A stretch of DNA of 64,000 bases from Membranipora membranacea (taxonomy: Eukaryota > Bryozoa > Gymnolaemata > Cheilostomatida > Membraniporidae), in assembly GCA_914767715.1 (NCBI GenBank), contig OU612067.1, positions 27,936,162 through 28,000,161 of the forward strand, read 5' to 3'. How positions within the stretch are numbered: the stretch's first letter is position 1; each line of letters opens with the position of its first letter. The notes below the pieces were generated by a model. It did no database searches and was not told where the DNA came from. It worked only from the letters and a program-made list of their open reading frames with translations. Positions 26,401 through 41,400 of the stretch are shown here, one piece after another. A program made the position numbers and the translations under genes.

Positions 26401-29400
26401 CTAAATCTATATTATAGGATTTGTTTCTTCTTTGACAACGGGCAACCGAATCATCCGAAATACGTTGTTAATACTGACAAGAAAGAAAAACATGGAAATA
26501 TCAGACCTCTGTTGTATAAAAAGTTTTTTAGAATAGTATATTATTAAGTGTATGTATGAGATGTCTTAAAAAGCTGTCTCTACCCCATGTACCCCGATAT
26601 TTAATGGTGCGGTAGCGACCTGAGGGGCATTTAGTAAGAAAGTCATTGATAAAGTGCTCTTCATCGTCTATGTACCGTAGTACAAGTGTCTTGATCTGGT
26701 TGGCCACCAGAGCATCTATATCGGGGTGCTCAATCCCTAACTTGGCAGCATCTTTAAATATTTTGCGTAAGGACTTCTTGTCGCTTGCATGGATGCTTGT
26801 CAAAAGTATGGGGAGACAGTAAGTGGTGAGGGATACAATAAAACTCTTGAATAACATATGAGAAAGGGGCTTTGAGTTATTGCATACAAAATTTTTCACA
26901 ATATACATGCGTTGATATGCAGTAGTCACTATGGATTGCACATGATCATGATAGCGGAGTTTATCGTCAACAGTAACACCAAGGTATTTTACTTTGTCAC
27001 AAAAATCAACTTCCGTGCCGTTAAGGATAAGAGTAGGGGTAATGGGCCTAGCAAGCTGAATGGTGAGTTTACTTCCCTTCATATACCAATGCTGCTTCTG
27101 ATGAACAGTAACTATTTTGTGAATTTTGAGTACTTAAAGTGTTATTTTCTGCTATAAATAAATTATATAGAATCTGACCCTGAAGTTGTAACTGCTGAAT
27201 GATGAGGTAAAATATTAATGTGACTCTGAGTTGCCTTTATTCCAGGCGTCCGTGTTCCAGTGATAGTATTACATTTAGACCTTTTCGTGACTCACTTTAG
27301 TGTAAAAAAGTTTAATTTGCTGGTTAGGTAAGGTAAAGGTAGGTAGGTTAGGTAAGGAAAAGAAATCGAAATATTATGAACGCCCCCGCCATAGAAATGC
27401 ATTCCTGATATTGTAATTCTGCACTGAATTATTATCTTAATTAAGAGAAATTGTTAAGATCTTTTTGGTATTCTACTATGAAGAAACATTGTAAATTTCG
27501 AGTAGCAATCATTCTATAGAAAGTAAATAAAAGCATGGGTCAATGTTTACATGTTTCTGGTTGGTAATATATATATATGAGCAAATACAGATGTGGTTTT
27601 GCTGGATATAGGATAGATGACATTGCATTTAGTATCCCGCAATGCAGTATTCTGGTATTAACAGCAATAAGAGCTTATACTGGATTGATCTGACCCATTT
27701 AGAGGTACAATATGTTGGGCCAAGTTAGTTGACATGTTCACATTAGTTAGTTAGTTTGCGCCGGGGTAGGCTGCACCTAACTGGTGCTCTTTTAATTTAG
27801 TTGATTACGCTGTTAAAATCTTGGACTATAACTCGGAAAACATACGTGCGAATAGATATTGACGCTGCCGATCCACTCATATAATATGTCGGAAAATCGT
27901 ACTAGCTATAGCAGAGCAGATATACTCAACTTGAATAACTGCGACAGCAATGGATTTCAAATTATCAACAAACAGATCTTACACATTATATCTCAAACTA
28001 GTGCGATTAAAGGATTAGGGACTAAGAATGGATTACACTCAAGGAAAACTAAGCAAGGCTGCAGAGCTGGCAAACATAAAACTAGACATATCACTCAACA
28101 ATCGACACCAGATCCAATACCTGCACCGAGTGCTAAGAAAACCTCACAGAGCCATCCTGTTGTTCGATTCATAAACTGCAGGTCACTTAATAACAACAAC
28201 ATTCCAGTACCGCTAATAAAGAAAAAAAATGTCACCCACACACCCAGCCTGCTCTATACTAATTGCAGGTCGTTAAACACTTGGAAACTTGCAGAATTGG
28301 AGGCTTATGCTGAAATACACAAACCAAGCATTATTTGTCTAACAGAGACATGGCTTAACGATGACAAACAGCAAACTGTTAACATCAATGGATATAAAAC
28401 CCACTTTTGCCACAGGAAAAATAGAAATAGGAGGCGGTAGGGATTTTCTTGCATGACCATCTCGATGCAACAACTATATCCTCAGAAACATCCAGCACTT
28501 TCTCTGCACTCCGGGCAAAAATAAACATCAAATCCTACTCTCCTATTATAGTTGGCTGTTTGTACCATCCACCTAATGTTGAGCAGTCAAAAACACAACA
28601 CTACCTGCCGACTACACTACTGAAATTGCATAACAAGTACCAAACGCCAAGATTCCTCATAAATGGTCATTTTAATAAATTACCTGTGGAAGATCTATTG
28701 GAACAGTTCAACCTACATGACCTGGTTACTGGTTCCCTACTCGAGAAAACAACAAACTAGACCTTGTGTTAACCGATGTAGAGGAATACAATGCAGCTGA
28801 AAAGTTATCTCCACTCGGCGACAATGAGCACTGCTGTGTACTTGTGAAAGGACAGCCAGCAAAACGCAAACGTTATATCCCAGTAAAAATACGCCTCATC
28901 ACTTTAGGTCGCAAGAATGAGTTTCTGGTATCATTATCACAACATGATTGGAGTAATGTTCTCAACGAGCAAAATGTTCACCAAGAGGCTGTTAATCTGC
29001 ACGAATCTATCGATCAGCTCCTTGATAAACATTGTCCAGTACCAGATTAAAAAACAGCTACAGGACAAGCCGCCCTGGATAACTGCAGACATTGAGAAAA
29101 CCATCGCAGCCAGGGACAAAGCATACAACAAAGGCAGTTCTGGTTACAAGCAGCTCAAGTCGACGGTTTAGCAAATGATTAGAACTAGCAAGAAGAAGTT
29201 TGTAGGCAAACAGCTGAATGACAACAAAAATGCTAAAAAGTGGTGGGCAACTGTATAAAAACTCACAACCAACAACCAAAACAGCCATTCAACCAATCCA
29301 ACAACATGCATAGAAGATAAATGCCTATCTGACTGTGATGTAGCCAAAAATCTCAATACATGCTTCAAGAGCGTTGGGGGAGAAGCAAGACAAGAATCCC

Positions 29401-32400
29401 TACCTGACACACCATCGTCACATACTCCTCTACAACACACGCTCAGTAAAATCGACCATACCAAGGCATGTAACACTCTAGATTCTCCATCCTGGGTGTC
29501 AAAAGACGGACGTGAAGACCTGTGTATTCCGGTACATCACATAATCAACACAATGCTAGACTGTGGGGAATATCCGGATATCTGGAAGAGTACAGAAGTA
29601 AAACCACTGCCTAAAACCAAACAGCCTAGCAAATACAAAGATTATCGGCCTATATCCTTGCTATTCCATCTCGGAAAACTGGCCGAACAAATTATGATCA
29701 ACAAAATGCGAAGCAATCTGCAGGAAATAATTGAGCCAACACAGTATGCATATCAGGAGAAAGTAGGCACCATTGATGCAATACTCCAGCTTGTTGATGA
29801 CATAACAGCAGATCTCGACAAACTCCAAACCAAGTATATCCAGCTAGCGTCTTTGGACTTTTCCAAAGCCTTTGTTCGGCTGCAACCATCCATAGTACTG
29901 CAGAAAATGAACAACCACATCTTCCACCCTCAGATTATCAGACTCATTGCAGACTTCCTGAAAATACGCAAGCAGTTTCTGAAATTCAACAGCTCCTCTT
30001 CCAAATACATTGACATCAATGTTAGAGCTCCACAGGGCACAAAACTCGGGCCAATATTGTGGCCTATATACATTAACAATCTCTTTGTTCCCCAGTTCAA
30101 AACTGTCAAGTATGCAGATGATAGCACTTTCTATTTAAGAGTTAGCGACCCTGATAGTCGATCAATTGTGCCAGCCATTCAACAGACCGCTCTATGGTCA
30201 GCAACCAATCACATGCTCCTAAATGCTGACAAGACTGTCATTATGAATATTTATTTGAATTATTTACAAGAACACCGAAATCAAGTATTTTATGAAAATA
30301 GTAGCATCAATCCCTCCCAGGTGATGAAGTTTTTAGGCATCTACATTGATGACCACTTGACTTTTATTCCACATGTTAATACTATAATCAAAAGATGCAA
30401 CTTTAAGACGTTATTTTTAATGAGACAACTCCAAAAATTGGGAATGTCCTCAACTGGCTTATGTGATTTTTACTGTACAAATATTAGATCAGATATACCT
30501 TTCAAAGAGACAAACTGATGATGACTTTTGAGGAACGATTTGATAATCTGAAGTGATAAACCATTAATATTGAATGTGTTTAGCTTACAGTCGAAAGCTT
30601 TGCTGAAATCGAGAAAGTTCTCAACGACATATTTTACCATTTTCTAAACCATCTAAACCATATTCATTCTTCTAAAAATCTAAATTCTAAAAATCTAAAA
30701 AACCATAAATCATTCATCTAAACCATATCAAGTGAAATAAATTTAAAATAAATGACTATCTATTTTTATTAAAATTTTTATACACCTGTCCAGTGAAAGA
30801 TACAACATGCTTAGGCTCCACAACGTCTTATAATTGTTTACTTTGAAATCCCTTGGGTCCTTGTATTTGTTCTCCCTCGCCATCAGATCCAAAATCGGCA
30901 TCCAAAATCAATAAAAAGCTCTACTTATAATCAGGGAATGTACTTTGAAAGCGTCATAAAGTTGTTTTTTTTTATTGAGTTTAGTGTTAAAAACTAAAAT
31001 TTTCTGAAAATGGGGTGGTGAATTTTGTGAGCCTGTTTTTTAAAGTCTGCCCAGTCTTGTGATAAGGCTAAGAAAACGCTGTTGTGTTCAGAATCCTATG
31101 TATCCAGTCCTATCATATATTTGGCCGAGAACAGTTTTCAATATGATAAGAATGATGTAATTTACACTCTAATGGCATAGTGTCCCGATAGGAATTATTT
31201 CAGGTCGAAATGATTAAACTACTGTACTTGACCCAACACTATTGAGAGCAATTTGTATTCTTGAGAAATTAAGAGCTAAATATAAATACAGTTGAGAAAC
31301 CCACACATCAGCACGCTTAACTAGTTTCTGCACTTGAGTGATTTGTGACAGGATTTACGTGTTGAGGTGTATATTTGCTCGTAAAACTGAAATCAAATAA
31401 CAGTTCAATTACTTTGAGAAATCAATGAAAATAACAATTGGACAAAGCTTCCAAATAATTTAAACTTTGTTGGGAAGATCACCTAATCGGTAAAACTTGA
31501 GCACTCTGCATGCTATAACACTATGTTCGCTTGTAAAGAGAATAAACAGCACTTATGCTTATGCTATCGTGGATTTATGTGCTGGCCCCTAAATATTTTG
31601 TAAACAACGGAAAAAAGGGGACTTTAAACTGAAAGCCTTTCAACTCAATTTAGCAAGCTATACAGGTCTTGCTTAAAAGCTCAGCTACCAGCATCCAAGT
31701 ACATAGTAGGCCAATGTATGCAAAAATTGGACCAAGCTTCCAAATGATCTAAACTTTGATGGAAGTAGCAATACATGATATACAACATAGCTTGGTGGTT
31801 TTCCCTTGTAAGTGTTGATATCTCGCCTCAATTGTCTGTTCGTGGCCTTGTTATCAGCCCCAACTGCCTAGCATTACGTCATATCATACAACTATCATAG
31901 TCCCTATCACCATATCCCAGTGCTGGCGAACTGGTTGCATCACACCAAGTCACCGGGCAGTCAATAGCGCTGAAATAAAAACTGGAAAGCAGCAGCATAG
32001 AATCCACTTTTGGTGGTACCAATAAATTGGAAAGATTTGAGAAAAATGATAAATATAGGCCTATTGTGTTCATATATTATTAGCCACCGGGTAAGGCAGA
32101 CAAAGCAGCCGATTGTGGTTGTAATGAAGATACCTCAAGATGCCCCTGATCTTGCCAAACTAGGGTTTTATCCCGAAAAAAATGCTAACCGAACTTCAGT
32201 GAAAGCTTCTCAGGGTGGTAAATTGAATGTAACTGATTTATCAACAGACCACACTATCATTATTCCCAAAAGATAAAACAGCAAAGAAACACCAACGCAC
32301 TCTTTGGAAAAGTTTTTTCCCAAAATCTGAATGCTAGTAAAGAAGCTGAACATGGATATTCATAATAGAGACCGCAGGGGTATTTTTTTTGCCCAGGTAT

Positions 32401-35400
32401 ATTAAGATCCAAAAATCACGAACAAGCAGCATTCTATCAGCTTTGTCTGTGCATTTTTTCCCCCACCCACAGACCCTGTAGGTCCCTAAACTTGCGTCCA
32501 TGCTTGCCTTCATGCGCTATAAATCTCGTCTCTAAGCCTCTCATCGTAACATGCATCACTGCCCGGCCGCCAAGCTTGTTTTCAACATTTTCATGCTGGC
32601 CCCTTTTGTTGCTGGTACACAGTACTTAATCCCTGGCTGTCAAACCGGGCTCCGTCAAATACGTACCCATGACTTATTAGCATTTGTGAAAATAAAGGTC
32701 ATGGGCTTATATTACCACCCACGACTCACGACTCCTCGAGGGTTAAAAAAAGTTATTATATTATTTTGTTTTTTTGACAAAAGATTTTAAAAAAATTCTT
32801 ATTTTATTTTCATCCTTAAAACATCTTCTAAGGGTAGTTTTTCATGCTCTTTCCATATAAAATACCCATTTCTGGGTATAAATTGGATTCAATGGGTGAA
32901 AAACAATAAAATTGTCAAATATTGCGAACAAGTTCGCGAAATTGCGACATCGCGAGTTGTGTCTGGGGTGAAAAGAGGTGGGTCAGATTTATCGGAATTA
33001 ACGCCCATGGTAAAGGTGTGTTCACTATAACATCACAACTCAATTTTGTCAACAGCTGGAGGAGGAAGAGGGAGTATAGCATCAGATATGGGTATATATT
33101 GCCTATTATGAAGTTCCAGAAGAGAAATGATATAATTTAGATTTGACAGATGATGTTTGAGAATCAGTCACATTCCAATGTTCAATGATTTGAGTCACCC
33201 AGTCAGTGTGTCAGTCTTCTTTCCTATCAGTGCCATTATTAAGGCCACTACAATTACCATTGCTTAGCATAACAAAGTAAAACTCTCAATAAACTACCAA
33301 GTCTTGGTTTAGCCAAGGAGTAACAGGGGACTGTCACTCCTTGGTTTAGCCATGAGTTATTCTAACATTTTTTCAATATTCTGAGCTCCACTGTCACTTG
33401 ATCATGTAACACGTATTTTCTAGTCAGGCAGTTAGTTATGATAAAGTTATGTAATATTTGTATAGGGAAAATCACAAAACTCTTCTCACCAAGCTCAGTT
33501 GGTAGGACGCAGTTGGTTTGTCATACCGGTCTCAGTTTTTGAAACCTATGGCATACCCAAATAAATAAATGTGGCGGGTCAGTAACAATAGCTATGTGAG
33601 TGCCATGTGTATCTCATCCTCCCCCTTGATTCCGTGTAGACCCTAGGCCTAAGAATAATTACATATACGAACATGTAGCGAGAGATCGTTTGCCAAACCT
33701 GGGCTTCCTTCAACCATGTCAATTATGTTTTCAAAAAAAAAATATGTAAAATATATATAAATATGTAAGATGCTATGACTTGCTTGCGTGGCTTGCAGTG
33801 GATTGTAGGCTTTGTAGGATTTCATAACAGTTAGAGATTGGCCTGTCAATCAAATCATGGTAGAATTAGAATAACTGTGGGATTCCAGGTTATGGAGTCA
33901 CCACATTAACTCTCCGCTACTGAGATCTGTGCTCACGAGCTTGGCATGTTGAGTCTCACTATGTGACGCTGACTTATTTAGATGTGATCTCATTTGATTT
34001 CAAAATTAAACAGTTGACTTAAAAGCATGCCTTAATTCTTTCAAGTTTAAAATCAAACGCAATTCAACTTAACAATACATGTCTGATTAAACAAGTTATT
34101 CTTTCCAGTTGATGATGCCATGCATGCTCAATTTAATTCATTTAACTAAATTAGTTGATGATACAAATAATCCAACCAAGTGTTATACTGTGCCATTATC
34201 GAATAATGAGGCAAGTTCTATTTCCCTATAAATATCACTAATGTAAATGAAAATATTATGATCAAAACTGTAAAACTTCCGTGTTTAAAAAAATGACCTG
34301 TCTCCAAATGAAGTTGCAAACAAAGAGGCTTTTCCATTGGTGAACCGTACTGTTATATAGCATGGTTCCAGACACATTAAAAAACTGCTGACGCACATCA
34401 GCGAGAAAAAAACAAGAAAAACATATTTTACAATTGCCCCAAAAAGAGGGTTGATCGGCCCCAAGAGTGGGCTGATCGGCCTCAAGAGTGGGTTGATCGG
34501 CCGCAAGAGTGGGTTGATCGGCAGCAAGAGTGGGTAGAGATATTAAAATTAGCACTTCGATTTAATTCAGTTGCCTTTGATCGAGGTTCACTTTGATTCA
34601 GTTAGCTTTGATCGAGGTTAAATGTCCTGTCTGTTACTAGCGTGTCCTCGAGTCGAGTTTGAGTGTACTGATGATGATGCTGGCTAAGATATTGGATGTT
34701 GTTATTGTGTCTGATGTTGGTATAGAAAATTCTCCTGTTTGCTGTTGTAGATGCGACATCACTATGGACTATAATATGCCCACTAGAGGTTTGCATATTG
34801 TATTGTGGCTGGTCTGAAATCTGCAGACTGAGTATACAATAAAGCGAAAACTTCACACACCTGTAATCGCCTTTGTGCAAAATTCCTGTTTTCCTTCTAT
34901 TATTTGCTCATATATTCCACTGGATAAGAATATCAACCAAAAGCATCAAGAATCTAGCAAAAGTATAGAAGAAAGTTTCTATCCCCATTTATCAGCACCT
35001 TTGCAACATCTGACTATTAATTTTTGAGAATATTTTTATTAGCACTGATAAATCAACTCCCAAAAAGCAGCAAGTCAGGCTGTCCTGCAACAGTAAATAC
35101 GCAGCTTGTGATAGAATACATTTTGGAGCAACCAGGGAGTAGGAAAAACAATAGCTGATATTATTATTTATGACATTGATGTTGTTTATGCTGTGTTGAA
35201 CATATAAATATATTATTCATATATATGTACACACAATAATTACATTATAAGTGTAACCTGCTATGATTCTCTTTGGTGCGAGTGGCTTGGCTGCATCTAA
35301 AGAGATGAAATACACAGAAGTATTGTAGGCTGCCTGGATGACCAGGAATATGACTCAATATTATTATCCATCAAAAATTAATTGCATGGTGAGGATTTCA

Positions 35401-38400
35401 CAGTACTGTAAAGCAACATTTATTTTTGTTCGCCATTAACTCAAAAAAACATGAAAACTACCAATACAGATTGAATCAATATAGGATGTTTAAGATAACA
35501 AGGGGCAAATAAAGTAAGGATGGGCTGCAGAGAAAAGCATCATCTCATCACATCAGTTTCTCAGGAACTACTTGTCCCATCTCAAAAATTCCTTCATTGA
35601 CTTGTTGCTAGTAGTCTGACTTATTTTTAATATCTCAAATTTTTTTAAAACGCAAGTTTCTCATTCATTAATTGTACGTTAACTAAAATACATTGAAAAT
35701 ATAAAGGCAGCATCGGGCAACATAATGCAGTAAGTTACCATAACTGTTGAACTTATCATCAAACGCCTCGATCAAAACCCTAGATAAACTCTCTACTTTA
35801 ATGGAAGCTGGTGTGTATAACATGTTGTTTAACCTATTTTCAGTTTTTTGGCTGGAGAGGAGTGCATGTTTTGGACCTAATAAAGCTAGTTTAGCCACAA
35901 AAATCCAAATATCTCAAGATGTAAAGCCATAATCCATAATCGCTTTGATCAAGATTTAGACAATCTCCTGCTGTTAATCATGCTGACAATAAATTTGACT
36001 GACATCTTCCTGATTCCTGAATTTTGGCTGGAGAATTTTGACCGTAACTAGCGAAAATTTGGGTTATAACCTGTTACAGTTGTGGCAACCAGGAACTGTA
36101 AGCTGGTAAGATTGTTGATCGAAGTGACAGTAAAAGACCAAAATGGTACAATAAATTGGAAATTTTTTTTATGTATTGTTGGGTTCGCATATAATGAGGG
36201 GTCAGAAATGGACATATGACTATTGCAAAAAAACAATTTCAAGTCACTAAGACAGGAGACCTAAAAACATAAAGTTTAACTAAAATGTCACTCCTCCTGA
36301 TAGTGCCATGCCTCCTCTATATGATGAAAGCGTAAACTAATCAAATACCTCAAAAACAAAGCACAGAGGGCTCAATTTAAAAGGGGCACTTTTTGCCCCA
36401 AAATGAACTTCCAGAGGTCACTGCGACTCAACGTCAAATATTTAGGAGGTTTCAACTGTGAATAACTATTGGATATGATCACCAATACATTATTAAAAAG
36501 ATTTAAAAAGCGTATATCACATTAATATTATAAAGATAGAATATGAAACATGTCATGATGTGCATGCTGCGGTTGCATTATCTTTGTGCCCTTTGTAGCC
36601 CTTACGTGACATACCAGTGATCAGCTCAAGCGGTAAGTGTGAGGTGGAAGACAAATTCTGTATAGACTTCATCAGTTAAAATAACAAGAATATTGAGAGA
36701 TAAAGAAAAAAGCTTGCAGCTATCTCCATCTTCCCCCCCCCCCCCCCCCACAACCTTATGGCTAGGGCATAGATTTTGGATAAAAAAACTTGATGGTTGA
36801 AACTCACTGTCTTTTATCCCCACAACCAGAGGACCCCTTGGAAGTAGATTCAAATTTAAAAGGCTTGATTGTCGATCTTTATGGCATGAGAACTTATCAA
36901 TGATACAAAAAGCAAGACAGATATAGTGGATGGAGTGGAGATTACTATGAGGCACAATTGTACTTAATTTTTCATCTTGTAAAAATCTAACAATCTTTTT
37001 CTCAAGTTACTCAAAAAATGCATCACTGGGTACGCACAGAATTTTCTTTTTCATGTTTAAATTGAAGAATTCATAACCTATTTTGTGTGTTGGTGGTGCT
37101 GCTCTGATGTTTTGATTCTGAAATATAAATTCTGTCAATACAATTATAATTAGACCCAGATCAGATGATATCAATGCGCATCAGCAAAAGCATAGCCAGA
37201 ATAATCGAGATGTAGTGAACAAATATCTGTTATTGAGTAGATATGTAAATTTCCCTGCATGACATGAGCTTATTGTTTACAGGATCAGCTCCCTAACAAG
37301 CCTAGAGAAGCTTGATGTAGCAGATAATGAGGACCTCACATTACCTGATGAGTTATCTAATCTCAAATCTCTAAAAGAGCTGGATATCAGGATGTGTGGT
37401 CTGAAAACCCTACCTGAATGGTGAGTTTACTTCCCTTTATATACCAATGCTGCTTCTGATGAACAGTAACTATTTTGTGAATTTTGAGTACTTCAAGTTT
37501 TATTTTCTGCTATAAATAAATTATATAGAATCTGTCCCTGAAGTTGTAACTGCTGAATGATGAGGTAAAATATCAATGTGACTCTGAGTTGCCTTTATTC
37601 CAGGCGTCCGTGTTCCAGTGATCGTATTATATTTAGACCTTTTCGTGACTCATTTTAGTGTTAAAAAGTTTAATTTTCTGGTTAGGTAAGGTGCATTTTG
37701 CGTGCATGTTTTATGGAAACTTGTAACCTCTTTGAAAAAACTGTCCTGTTGTGTGATGTATAAATGTGTGCAGAAATCTGTCATCAGTATGACAAGAGTG
37801 ATGAGCAATTCACTCTGATTAGTAAGACAATTTCCCGATAATAATAATAAATATTATTTCTGGTTGAAATATAAAGCTACCTTGAAGTTTGAAAATGAAA
37901 TAACTGCGGTAACAGACCCAACGCAATTGCTAGCAATTTGTGTTCTTGGAATCAAGAGCTAATATAAATAAAATAACGTAGAAACCCACACTTCAGTACT
38001 CAGTAATCTCAGATCTCTAAAGAGCTTAATATCAGGCAGTGTGGTCTGGAAACCTTATCTAAATGGTGAGTTTACTTCCCTTCATATACCAATGCTGCTT
38101 CTGATGAACAGTAACTATTTTGTGAATTTTGAGTACTTCAAGTGGTATTTTCTGCTATAAATAAATTATATAGAATCCGCGTCCGTGTTCCAGTGATCGT
38201 ATTCCATTTAGACCTTTTCGTGACTCATTTTAGTGTAAAAAAGTTTAATTTTCTGGTTAGGTAAGGTAAAGGTAGGTAGGTTAGGTAAGGTGCATTTTGC
38301 ACGCATGTTTTATGGATACTCGTAACCTCTTTAAAAACTGTCCTGTTGTGTGATGTATAAATGTGTGCAGAAATCTGTCTTCAGTATGACAAGAATGATG

Positions 38401-41400
38401 AGCGATTCACTCTGATTAGTAAGACAATTTCCCGATAATGATACTAAATATTATTTCAGGTCGAAATATAAAGCTACCTTGAAGTTTGAAAATGAAATAA
38501 CTGCGGTAACAGACCAAACGCAATTGCTAGCAATTTGTGTTCTTGTAATCAAGAGCTAATATAAATACAATAACGTAGAAACCCACATATCAGTACTCTG
38601 AATTAAATGCTCTGAATTTAATGTACACAAAAATTTGTTACAGATAATACTTAGTATAAACTTTTTACAGATTAATTCAAATTTATAACAAATGTAACAG
38701 ATTTTAAAAACTTGCATTCACTTAAAAATCAATTGTTGGCAATTGTTGAATTTCAGTGAAGTTTTCGCCGATAGTCTTCATAAATGAATCAAAATATTAT
38801 GAGCGCCCCCGCCCTAGAAATGCATTCCTATGATTGTAATTCTGCACTGAATTATTATCTTAATTAAGAGAAATTGTTAACATCTTTTTGGTATTCTGCT
38901 ATGAAAAAACATTTGGAGTAGCAAACATTCTATAGAAAGTAAATAAAAGCATGGGTCAATGTTTACATGTTTCTGGTTGGTAATATATATATATGAGCAA
39001 AGACAGATGTTTTTTTTTGCAACAACTGTGAGTTAGATTCATGCAGCAACAAAAAATGCGATAAAAATGTGGTTTGGGAGAGAAGTAAACTTTCACTCTT
39101 TTATAGCAGAGCATGGAAGCAAAGAATAATGGTCAATATATATTCCCTTCCCTCCCTTATTGATTGATTTCTATCATACTAGTTCTAGTTGACATTTCTT
39201 GAATTGAACTTATTACTAATTGTTATTAAAGATGACATGTTCACTTTTCACTCTAAGATCAAAACCGAAGAAAAAATATAAAATCATGAGTCGTCTAACT
39301 TTGACATGAGAAAACCCTTGACATGTGAAAGAACAGAGTTGTAAACAAATCTGTATATTATATGGGGCATTACATATTTATGATCATTTGTCAGAATTGG
39401 AGAATTTACTTTATGGCCCTCCTTTTGCTGGATATAGGATAGATGACATTCCATTTAGTATCCCGCAATGCAGTATTCTGGTATTAACAGCAATAAGAGC
39501 TTATACTGGATTGACTGATCCACTTAGAGGTACAATATGTTGGGCCAAGTTAGTTGACATGTTCACATTAGTTAGCTAGTTTGCCCCGTGGTAGGCTGCA
39601 CCTAACTGGTGCTCTGTGAATTTAGTTGATCACGCTGCTAAAATCTTGGACTATAACTCTGAAAACATACGTGCGAATAGATATTGGCGTTGCCGATCCA
39701 CTCATATAATATGTCGGATAATCGTACTAGCTATAGCAGAGCAGATATACTCAACTTAAAAGACTGCAACAGCAATGGATTTCAAATTATCAACAAACAG
39801 ATCTTAGATATTATATCTCAAACTAGTGCAATTAAAGGACTAGGCACTAAGAATCTATTACACTCAAGGAAAACTAAGCGAGGCTGCAGAGCTGGCAAAC
39901 ATAAAACTAGACATATCACTCAACAATCGAGACCAGATCCAATACCTGCACCGAGTGATAAGAAAACCTCACAGAGCCATCCTGTCGTTCAATACATAAA
40001 CTGCAGGTCACTTAATAACAACAACATTCCAGTACAGCTAATAAAGAAAAGAAATGTCACCCATCCAGCCTGCTCTATATTAAATTGCAGGTCGTTAAAC
40101 ACTTGGAAACTTGCGGAATTGGAGGCTCATGCTGAAATACACAAACCAAGCATTATTTGTCCATAGAGACATGGCTTAACAATGACAAACAGCAAACTGT
40201 TAATATCGATGGATATAAAACCCACTTTTGCAACAGGACAAAAAAAATAGGAGGAGGTGTAGGGATTTTCTTGCATGACCACCTCGATGCAACAACTATA
40301 TCCTCAGAAACATCCAGCACTTTCTCTGCACTCTGGGCAAAAATAAACATCAAATCCTACTCTCCTATTATAGTTGGCTGTTTGTACCGTCCACCTAATG
40401 TTTAGCGGTCAGAAACACAACAATACCGACTACGCTACTGAAATTGCATAAGAAGTATCCAAAGTCAAGATTCCTCATAAATAGTGATTTTAATAAATTA
40501 GCTGTGGAAGATCTATTGGAACAGTTCAACCTACATGACCTCATGGGCGTCAGAAGGGGTGCTCAGGGTGCTCAAGTGAGCACCCCTTGGGAGGTTTAAA
40601 ATTTTTTTTTTTTAACAATTGGAACTCAATGTTTTCTTTTATCGCTAGAACTTTCAATCTGGGCCCGGGCAAGAGGCTGTTGCTATTAAATATTTTTGTT
40701 ATCATGCTTGGTGTTGCTCATCCATAAAAGTTGGCTGGTATGTACCAGAATGTCTCTTTTTGGGTCTCGAATTTCAAAAAATTTTCGTCGGCAGGAGGGC
40801 GCTTTGGCACCCGTCCCGCGCCCTCCCCGTTTACACATGCCACTAACTACTCCACAGCTAAAAGGAGCACCCCTTGGTGAATCCTTCTGACGCCCATGCA
40901 TGACCTGGTTAATTACCCTACTCAAGAAAACAACAAACTAGACCTTGTGTTAACCAATGTAGAGGAATACAATGCAGCTGAAAAATTATCTCCACTCGGC
41001 GACAACGATCACTGCTGTGTACTCGTGAAAGGACAGCCAGCAAAACACAAACGTTACATCCCAGTAAAAATATGCCTCATCACTCCAGGTCGCAAGAATG
41101 AGTTTCTGGTATCATTATCACAAAATGATTGGAGTAATGTTCGCAACGAGCAAAATGTTCACCAACAGGCTGTTTATCTGCACGAATCTATCGATCAGCT
41201 CCTTGATAAACATTGTCCGTACCAGATTAAAAAACAGCGACAGGACAAGCCGCCCTGGATAACTGCAGACATTGATAAAACCATCACAGCCAGGGACAAA
41301 GCATACAACAAAGGCAGTTCTGGTTACAAGCAGCTCAAGTCGATGGTTTAGCAAATAATTAGAACTAGCAAGAGGAAGTTTGTAGGCAAACAGCTGAATG

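Noticed and set aside
32010-32276. 88-codon open frame with [19 protein letters not shown] ending
   Set aside because: In the duplicate at 51.5-51.8 kb the frame is broken; no domain recognised.
40534-40906. Functional exon inside N3 interruption
   Set aside because: The insert has perfect inverted ends and target duplication, and its open frames lack domains.
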